From: Aquabacterium sp. OR-4
GTDB lineage: Bacteria > Pseudomonadota > Gammaproteobacteria > Burkholderiales > Burkholderiaceae_C
DNA: 64,000 bases
NCBI RefSeq assembly: GCF_025290835.2
Contig: NZ_JAOCQD020000001.1
Location: 1,116,001 to 1,180,000 of the forward strand
Direction of reading: 5' to 3'
The position numbers and the translations under genes were made by a program. A model generated the notes under the pieces. That model was given only the letters and a program-made list of their open reading frames with translations, was not told the origin of the DNA and searched no databases. Of this stretch, positions 56,506 through 62,355 are shown one piece after another. How positions within the stretch are numbered: position 1 is the stretch's first letter; each line of letters begins with the position of its first letter.

Positions 56506-57384
56506 TCAGCTGCGGTCGATTCGCAGCCGGTACTGGAAGGCATCGCCGCGGTAGTACAGGTGCTCGTAGTCGACCGGCCGCTCGTCGGCGAAGGTCAGGC
56601 GCTCGATGCGCAGCAGCGGCGCGCCCTCGGGCAGGGCCAGGTGGCGGGCCAGGCCTTCGTCGGCGCTGATGGCCTCGATCTGCACATCGGCGTGGGTGAG
56701 GTGCAGGCCGTGGTCGTTTTCGAGGATCACGAAGATGTCGCGCGCCGGCAGGTCTTCGGTCACCAGGCGGCGGCCGATGGCCAGCGGGAACCAGCTCACG
56801 TCCACCGAGATCGGCTCGCGGTTGAGGTAGCGCAGGCGCTGGATCTGCACCACCAGCGCACCGGGCTTGAGCTGCAGGCGCCGCGCCACCTGCTCATCGG
56901 CCGGCAGCTCGCGGGTGGCCAGCACCTGCGAGAAGGTTTCATAACCCGCGGGTGACATGGCCTCGCCAAAGCCCTGCAGCCGCGACAGGTTCTGGAAGGC
57001 CTTGGGCTTGGCCACGAAGCTGCCCTTGCCCGGCACCTTGAAGATCAGGCCTTCCTTCTGCAGGTCACCCAGGGCCTGGCGGATGGTGATGCGGCTGACG
57101 CCGAAGCCGGCCATCATCTGGCTCTCGGACGGCATCTGCGAGTGCGGCGCATAGCTGCCATCGAGCACGCGGCGGCGGATGATCTCGCGGATCTGCGCAT
57201 GCATCGGCACCGACGACATCGGTACCACGCTGCTGGCCGGCGCGGCCAGGTCTGGCGCCACCGGCACAGCGGGCGACGCCATGCGCCGGGTGCGGCTGGC
57301 CGTGCTGGCCGTGCTGGCCGTGCTGGTGGGGCCGGCGCTGCCCGTTGGGCTGGGCGGCTGCTGTCTGGCTCGGTGGCTGGGCAT
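56506..57384 (-). CDS. GntR-family transcriptional regulator, HutC type with UTRA domain
   Basis: 292 residues from ATG 57384. The winged helix-turn-helix is HAQIREIIRRRVLDGSYAPH followed by SRITIRQALGDLQKEG near 98-113, and the C-terminal UTRA ligand-sensing domain spans about 140-285. The first 50 residues are low-complexity (Ser-Thr-Ala repeats); ATG 57282, which gives a normal-length protein, may be the true start. It stands at the head of the leftward flavoprotein-ferredoxin-transporter cluster and is its likely regulator. Confidence 0.92.
   Translation of the reverse strand: MPSHRARQQPPSPTGSAGPTSTASTASTASRTRRMASPAVPVAPDLAAPASSVVPMSSVPMHAQIREIIRRRVLDGSYAPHSQMPSESQMMAGFGVSRITIRQALGDLQKEGLIFKVPGKGSFVAKPKAFQNLSRLQGFGEAMSPAGYETFSQVLATRELPADEQVARRLQLKPGALVVQIQRLRYLNREPISVDVSWFPLAIGRRLVTEDLPARDIFVILENDHGLHLTHADVQIEAISADEGLARHLALPEGAPLLRIERLTFADERPVDYEHLYYRGDAFQYRLRIDRS
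57301..57327 (-). repeat. Three 9-bp tandem repeats in the regulator's N-terminal codons
   Basis: The unit CGTGCTGGC occurs three times in a row (last base of the third differs). In the coding direction it gives Ala-Ser-Thr-type triplets in the low-complexity N-terminus of the GntR protein. Copy number may vary without shifting the frame. Confidence 0.6.
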
Positions 57385-57399
57385 GGTGGCCTTGGCTGA

Positions 57400-57415
57400 A
57401 CCTGTTATGACAGGT
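57400..57415. promoter_or_regulatory. Candidate GntR operator palindrome
   Basis: ACCTGT and ACAGGT flank a TATG spacer, a perfect 6-bp inverted repeat. It sits 16 bp upstream of ATG 57384. Size and position suit autoregulation by the HutC-type regulator, and so control of the downstream cluster. Confidence 0.5.
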
Positions 57416-57701
57416 CATGCTTAGCAAACGCCGTGCCGTTGTGCCTTGGGGCGACCTGGCGCCGGTGCGGTATCCGGCAATCCGGGCCGGCTTGCGCTGG
57501 GTGATCGCCCGGCAGGGAGCGCGCGCCGCGCCTGCTTGCAGCGTGGCGCCGGGCAGCGCAGCCATGGGCGTGCGCAGTGCAAACCGGTGCGTCAGGGCTT
57601 GGCGGATGCACCGGCATCGTGTGCCCGGCACCATGCCGGCTCCATGCGCGGCTGCGGCTGCCGCGTGCGGGTGCTGAGTACGGGTGCCGGTTGCCGAGTG
57701 T

Positions 57702-57729
57702 GGGTGCCGGGTGCGGGTGCGGGTGCGGG
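57702..57729 (+). repeat. G-run repeat with quadruplex potential
   Basis: Five GGG runs at 57702, 57709, 57715, 57721 and 57727 are separated by 3-4 nt loops (TGC, TGCC), built on a GGGTGC hexamer repeat. The pattern satisfies the usual G-quadruplex rule on the + strand. It lies in the gap between the YtrA-type permease gene end and the GntR gene. Confidence 0.6.
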
Positions 57730-57785
57730 TGCCGGCGGCCGGCGGGCCCGGCCTGACCCAGCGGCGTGGCCCTGGCCGTGCCGGG

Positions 57786-59237
57786 TCAGTGCCGCCTGTC
57801 CGGGCTTGTTGCGCGCTCGGCCAGCAGCGTGCTCAAGTCGGCGCGTGACCACAGGCGCGCGGCCGCCCAGGCCACGCCGGCTGACAGTGCCAGCACGCTC
57901 AGCGCATGCCCGGCGTCGCGATGCCACAGCGGGGCGCGCAGCCCGTTGTTCAGGGTGGGCCAGTCGAAGTACTGGCCCACGCCGGCCAGCATGATCGGCA
58001 GCGCAAACCCAGCCACCAGCGCAGCGCGCTCCCAGCGCCTGGCGCCGCGGCTGCGGTGGCCGGCCGCCGCCAGGGCCGCAGCCAGGGTGGTGGCCAGCAT
58101 CAGCTCGGGCAGTTGCGCCGCGGCCTGCAGCGGGATGATGCGCAGCAGGTCCAGCCGCAGCGGTGGTGTCAGCACGGGCAGAAACACCAGCGTGGTGAGC
58201 AGCGTCGACAGCACCCACAGCAAGACCATGCCGCACAGGCTGTGCTGCAGGATGTGCCAGCCCAGCTGGCGGCGGGCCAGCCCCTGCGGCGCCAGCAGCT
58301 GGCGCCAGTGCAAGTCGGGGCCGCGCAGCAACAGCGCCATCAGCAGCGTCAGCCAGGCCAGGCGCGGCACGAACCAGGGCGTCACGGCGCCGCCCCAGGT
58401 GATCGCGAGCTGGCCGGGGCCCAGGTCGCCCAGCGGCACCAGAACGGCCATCACCAGCAGCAAACCCAGCGGCGAGCGTTGGCCGTCCAGCGGCCGCCAG
58501 GCTTTCTGGATGTCGCGGCGCAGGCCTTGCCACAGCCTGAGCGGGGTGTTCTTCGGCGCCGCAGGCGCCGCCAGCGGCGCCAAAGGCTGGCCCAGGTGCC
58601 GGGCGCACACCCACCAGGCCAGGGGCAAGGTGAGCGCCAGGCCGGCCTCGGGCCATGGCCCGGCCGCGCGCGCCGACCCAGGCCACCAGCCGGCCAATCT
58701 GAGCGCCCACTCCAGCAGCAACAGCGGCGCGGCCAGGATCCAGACCGGCGGCAGCAGGCCGCGCCAGCCCGCCGTGGCCAGCAGCGCCAACCCGGTGATG
58801 TGCAGGGCCTGCAGCGCCAGCGAATAACCGCGCAGGTCGGTGTGCCACGGGCGGCGCCCCAGCTCTTGTGCAGCGGCGGTGAGCAGCATCGGCAGCCACA
58901 TCACCACCAGCACGATGACCATCAGGCGGTGCCAGGCACCGATGCTGGCCAGCTTGCCGCCGTGGGGTGCCTGGCGGCGCTGACAGACCTCGACCTGCTG
59001 CCGCGCACTGTGCAGCGCGGCGCCGGGCAGCAGGCACAGCATCGGGATGGCCAGCAGATAGCTGCCCCAGAGCCGGCCAGTCCACACCGGCTGACCGCGC
59101 CAGACATTCAGCGCCGCCCCGGTGGCCAGCACCATGGCCAGGCTGCCACACAAGGCCGCCAGCACCAGCATGGCCGGCGACACCAGGCCCATCCAGTTTG
59201 TTGCCGCAGCGGCTGGGGAGCGGCCCAGTGCGCTCAT
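57786..59237 (-). CDS. Polytopic membrane protein, ABC-2-type exporter permease partner
   Basis: 483 residues with about ten to twelve hydrophobic segments and no recognised catalytic motif. Many are Leu/Ala/Trp-rich, for example PAMLVLAALCGSLAMVLATG near residue 21. The start overlaps the stop of the ATPase gene (ATGA), and with that and the GntR gene it makes a three-gene operon of the YtrA-YtrB-permease type, so it is probably the exporter's membrane part. The substrate is unknown. Confidence 0.72.
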   Translation of the reverse strand: MSALGRSPAAAATNWMGLVSPAMLVLAALCGSLAMVLATGAALNVWRGQPVWTGRLWGSYLLAIPMLCLLPGAALHSARQQVEVCQRRQAPHGGKLASIGAWHRLMVIVLVVMWLPMLLTAAAQELGRRPWHTDLRGYSLALQALHITGLALLATAGWRGLLPPVWILAAPLLLLEWALRLAGWWPGSARAAGPWPEAGLALTLPLAWWVCARHLGQPLAPLAAPAAPKNTPLRLWQGLRRDIQKAWRPLDGQRSPLGLLLVMAVLVPLGDLGPGQLAITWGGAVTPWFVPRLAWLTLLMALLLRGPDLHWRQLLAPQGLARRQLGWHILQHSLCGMVLLWVLSTLLTTLVFLPVLTPPLRLDLLRIIPLQAAAQLPELMLATTLAAALAAAGHRSRGARRWERAALVAGFALPIMLAGVGQYFDWPTLNNGLRAPLWHRDAGHALSVLALSAGVAWAAARLWSRADLSTLLAERATSPDRRH

Positions 59238-60130
59238 GAATTCAAGTCCATGAAGAGCTCATCCAGGCTCAGCGCACGGCCCTCGGTGGCCAGGGCAGGC
59301 GCGTGACGGGTGTCGACCAGCACCGGCTGCCGGGCAGCGGCTGCGCCGGGCAGCCGCAGCAGCGAGCGGGCGGGCAGCTGGCCCAGCTCGGCGGCCGACA
59401 GCGGGATGCGCCGCACCTGCTCGGCCAGGTCGTCCCAGGCGCCCATCAGCTGCAGGCGGCCATCGCGCAGAAAGGCCACATGGCTGACCACCCGCTCCAG
59501 ATCCGACAGCAGATGGCTGCTGATGACGATGCTGCGGTCGGCGCGGTGCGGCGCTCGCTCGAACAAGGCCCGCATCACGTCGCGACGGGTCAGCGGGTCG
59601 AGGCTGGCCATGGGTTCGTCAAGGATCAGCAGGTCGGGGTCGTGGCCCAGGGCCAGCACCAGGCTGAGCTTTTGCTGCTCGCCGGGCGAGAGCTGTGCCG
59701 CCTTCACATCCAGCGGCAGGCTCAGCAGCCGGGCCAGTGCCAGCGCGCGCTGATCGTCCCAGCCGCGGTACAGGTGGCCGAGCGACTGGAAGTGCGCCAG
59801 CGCGTCCAGGTGCCCGAACAGATCGGGCGCCTGCGCCACATAGCCCAGCCGTTCGCGCTGGGCATCCTGCAGCTGCAACGCCGGCTGGCCCAGCAGCCGG
59901 CACTGGCCGCGCGCCGGTGCGCCCAGGCCCACCAGGCAGCGCAGCAGCGTGCTCTTGCCGGCGCCGTTGCAGCCCACCAGGCCCAGCACGGCGCCGGTGG
60001 GCAGGCGCAGCGTGAGCTCGCTCAGGGCCGGACGAAAGCCGCCGGCCACGGTGATGGCGTCGGCTTCCAGCGCCCAGTCGGTGTCGGGCGGCGCCAGCGC
60101 GCTGGCATCGGTGCAAAGGGCAGGCGTCAT
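59234..60130 (-). CDS. ABC transporter ATPase, ABC-2/YtrB type
   Basis: 298 residues. Walker A GLVGCNGAGKSTLLRCLVGL near 50, signature LSPGEQQKLSLVLAL near 145, Walker B LLILDEPMASLDPLTRRD near 167 and switch His in VISSHLLSDLE are present. The variant LSPGE signature is common in YtrB/CcmA-like exporter ATPases. ATGA overlaps with the regulator gene upstream and the membrane-protein gene downstream indicate co-translation. A C-terminal domain of about 80 residues follows the core. Confidence 0.92.
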   Translation of the reverse strand: MTPALCTDASALAPPDTDWALEADAITVAGGFRPALSELTLRLPTGAVLGLVGCNGAGKSTLLRCLVGLGAPARGQCRLLGQPALQLQDAQRERLGYVAQAPDLFGHLDALAHFQSLGHLYRGWDDQRALALARLLSLPLDVKAAQLSPGEQQKLSLVLALGHDPDLLILDEPMASLDPLTRRDVMRALFERAPHRADRSIVISSHLLSDLERVVSHVAFLRDGRLQLMGAWDDLAEQVRRIPLSAAELGQLPARSLLRLPGAAAARQPVLVDTRHAPALATEGRALSLDELFMDLNS

Positions 60131-60540
60131 GCGGTGGGGCTCCCAGGGCTGGGGTCAACGGCCGGATCTTGGTCGGCCAGACACTGCGCAAACAGGGCCA
60201 GTGCGGTGTCGGCGTCCAGGCCCAACTGCCGGGCCTGCTGGGCGGCCGACTGCAGCGCCGGGCGCAGCAGCTCGGCCGGTGATGCGGCGCCGGCGCCGGC
60301 CGCGGCCACCACCATGCCCAGGCCGCGGCGCCGCTCCAGCAAACCCTCGGCCTCCAGCAGGCTGTAGGCCTTGGACACGGTCATCGGGTTGATGGCGTGC
60401 TGCTGCGCCAGGGCACGCACGCTGGGCAGTTCGTCGCCCGGCCGGCATTGGCCGCCGGCCACCTGCCGCCGCAGCTGCTCGACGATCTGGCGGTAGATGG
60501 GCACCGGGCTGCCGGGAACGATGTCGAAGTGCATCTGCAT
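60127..60540 (-). CDS. GntR-family regulator, YtrA subfamily
   Basis: 137 residues, the short form lacking a ligand domain. The winged helix is IYRQIVEQLRRQVAGGQCRP, then ELPSVRALAQQHAINPMTVS (recognition helix) near 38-57 and a short C-terminal helical dimerisation part. Start at 60540 or 60534. YtrA-type repressors control the ABC transporter genes that follow them, and a perfect palindrome lies right before this gene. Confidence 0.92.
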   Translation of the reverse strand: MQMHFDIVPGSPVPIYRQIVEQLRRQVAGGQCRPGDELPSVRALAQQHAINPMTVSKAYSLLEAEGLLERRRGLGMVVAAAGAGAASPAELLRPALQSAAQQARQLGLDADTALALFAQCLADQDPAVDPSPGSPTA

Positions 60541-60542
60541 TG

Positions 60543-60564
60543 GTGTATTAATTCAATAATACAC
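60543..60564. promoter_or_regulatory. Candidate YtrA-type operator
   Basis: GTGTATTA and TAATACAC are perfect 8-bp arms with a 6-bp spacer, ending 2 bp before the regulator's start codon. It is an A+T island in very GC-rich surroundings, so it probably also contains the core promoter. Position and symmetry fit autorepression of the regulator-transporter operon. Confidence 0.65.
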
Positions 60565-60610
60565 ATGAACGCAAGCACGTCAAGCCATGCGATGGGCCAG
60601 GCCACAAGGC

Positions 60611-60638
60611 CAACCGCCCCTGCAGTGAGGGGCGGTTG
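60611..60638 (-). other. Long perfect hairpin between the M17 peptidase gene and the YtrA operon
   Basis: CAACCGCCCCT and AGGGGCGGTTG pair over 11 bp around a 6-nt loop. A run of nine G lies beside it (60647-60655), and a smaller hairpin (GCGGT/ACCGC) at 60655-60667. It lies 80 bp beyond the peptidase stop, so it could end or protect that transcript, but no T-run follows. I cannot call it an intrinsic terminator. Confidence 0.55.
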
Positions 60639-60718
60639 CAGGCGGTGGGGGGGGGCGGTGAAACCGCGGGGAACAGCGGCGCGCCAGGTGCGCCGGGCGT
60701 GGGCTCAGGCTCGGGCTT

Positions 60719-62113
60719 TCAGCCGCCGTAGCGGGCCTTCAGCCAGTCCAGCAGCGTGCGGATGGTCTGCGCCTCGCCGCCGGCCGGGCGGCCCGGGCGT
60801 GCGGCGTCGTTCCAGGCGTACAGGTCGATGTGCAGCCAGTCGATGCTGGCGGGCACGAAGTCGGCCAGGAACAGCGCGGCGTTGATGGCGCCGGCCTGCG
60901 GGCCGCGGCCGGTGTTGACGATGTCGGCCACATCGCTCTCGATGCCGGCGTGGTACGGCGCCCACAGCGGCAGATGCCACAGCGGATCGCCGATGGCCAG
61001 GCCGTGGTCGACGATGTCGCGCGCAGCGGCCATGTCGCGGCAGAACAGCGCCGGCAGCTGCCCGCCCAGCGCGATGCGCGCCGCACCGGTGAGCGTGGCC
61101 AGGTCGATGATCAGGTCGGGCCGGGCCTCGGCGGCATAGGCCAGCGCGTCGCACAGGATCACGCGGCCCTCGGCGTCGGTGTTGCCGATCTCGATGCCCA
61201 GTCCGGCGCGGGTGCTGATCACGTCACCGGGGCGGTAGGCGTTGCCGGCGATGGCGTTTTCCACCGCCGGGATCAACACGGTCAGCTGCACGGGCAGCCG
61301 GGCGCCCATGATCAGCTGGGCCAGGCCCAGGGCATTGGCGGCGCCGCCCATGTCCTTCTTCATGTGGCGCATGCCGTCGGCCGGCTTGATGTCCAGGCCG
61401 CCGGAATCAAAGCACACGCCCTTGCCCACCAGGGTCAGCCGCGGGTGCTTGGGCGAACCCCAGCTCAGCTCGATCAGGCGCGGCGCGCGCTCGGGCGCCG
61501 CGGCGCGGCCCACGGCATGGATGGCCGGAAAGCGCGAGGCGGGCTTGAGCAGCGCATCGCCCACGGTCTGCTTGAACCGCGCGCCATGGGCCAGGGCCAG
61601 GGCCTGGGCGGCCTGGGCCAGCTCGGCCGGGCCCAGGTGCTCGGCGGGGGTGTTGACCAGGTCGCGCGTGGCGATCATGGCCGCCGCCACGGCCAGGCCG
61701 TGGCGGGCCTCGGCGCCGGCCGGCAGTTGCAGCTCGGCCGGCGTGCGGCGCGGCGCCTTGTAGCGCGCAAAGCGGTAGCCGCCCAGCGCCCACGACTGCG
61801 CCGCGGCCGCGGGGGCGATGGCCAGGCCGGCGGTGTCGTCCAGCCGGTAGCGGCCCTCGGGCAGGGCCATCGGCAGGGCACTCAGGGCGTAGGCATCGCC
61901 GGCGCTGCGCACGCCAGCCCACACCGCACGCAGGTGGCCTTCGGCGCCGGGCAGCAGCACATGGCTGTCGGGCGCGCCGGCAAAGCCCACCGTGGCCAGC
62001 CACTGGCGCTCGGCCGGGCTCAGCGCGGCCGCGGCGGTGGCCGCCAGGCTGTCGCGGGTGACGCAGACGATGGGGACGGCCGAGGCGGCAGGTTTCTTCA
62101 GCGTGACGGTCAT
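60719..62113 (-). CDS. Leucyl aminopeptidase family protein (peptidase M17)
   Basis: 464 residues. Metal-binding and catalytic segments are present: LVGKGVCFDSGGLDIKPADG near 230 (Lys, Asp), MKKDMGGAANALGLA near 253 and GNTDAEGRVILCDALAYA near 310 (Asp, Glu, Arg). The N-terminal domain is shorter and more divergent than in PepA, nearer to PepB-like forms. It removes N-terminal residues from peptides in the cytoplasm. A single gene, with 242 bp separating it from the RNase E gene. Confidence 0.94.
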   Translation of the reverse strand: MTVTLKKPAASAVPIVCVTRDSLAATAAAALSPAERQWLATVGFAGAPDSHVLLPGAEGHLRAVWAGVRSAGDAYALSALPMALPEGRYRLDDTAGLAIAPAAAAQSWALGGYRFARYKAPRRTPAELQLPAGAEARHGLAVAAAMIATRDLVNTPAEHLGPAELAQAAQALALAHGARFKQTVGDALLKPASRFPAIHAVGRAAAPERAPRLIELSWGSPKHPRLTLVGKGVCFDSGGLDIKPADGMRHMKKDMGGAANALGLAQLIMGARLPVQLTVLIPAVENAIAGNAYRPGDVISTRAGLGIEIGNTDAEGRVILCDALAYAAEARPDLIIDLATLTGAARIALGGQLPALFCRDMAAARDIVDHGLAIGDPLWHLPLWAPYHAGIESDVADIVNTGRGPQAGAINAALFLADFVPASIDWLHIDLYAWNDAARPGRPAGGEAQTIRTLLDWLKARYGG

Positions 62114-62355
62114 GGTGGGCGGCTGGCGGGTGAGGGTGGCGGCGGCTGGGCCGAGGCTGGGCGATGGGTGGGCCGGCGGTGGGCCGACTTTGAACTAGGG
62201 CCGGGCACCGGGTGGCGTTGCGCCGGGTTGGCCGGGGGATCGAGCGGGCTGTGGCCTGCGCCATGCAACACGCCGCCGCGGCTGGGGGCCGGGGCGGCGT
62301 GTGGGGGTAGGGGGGCGAGGCGCGCCGGGTGGGCGCGCCACACCGGCCTGGCCGG

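Larger units (their letters stand above)
57385..57785. other. 401-bp intergenic region upstream of the GntR-family gene
   Basis: It holds the candidate operator at 57400-57415 and a G-rich repeat at 57702-57729. Open frames crossing it on both strands lack recognisable products or ribosome-binding sites. I saw no convincing sigma-70 hexamers and no terminator for the membrane-protein gene that ends at 57786. Confidence 0.5.

Noticed and set aside
62114..62355. A GC-rich symmetrical stretch (ACCGGCC/GGCCGGT) after the RNase E stop as a terminator.
   Set aside because: The arms are almost contiguous, leaving no proper loop, and no T-run follows.
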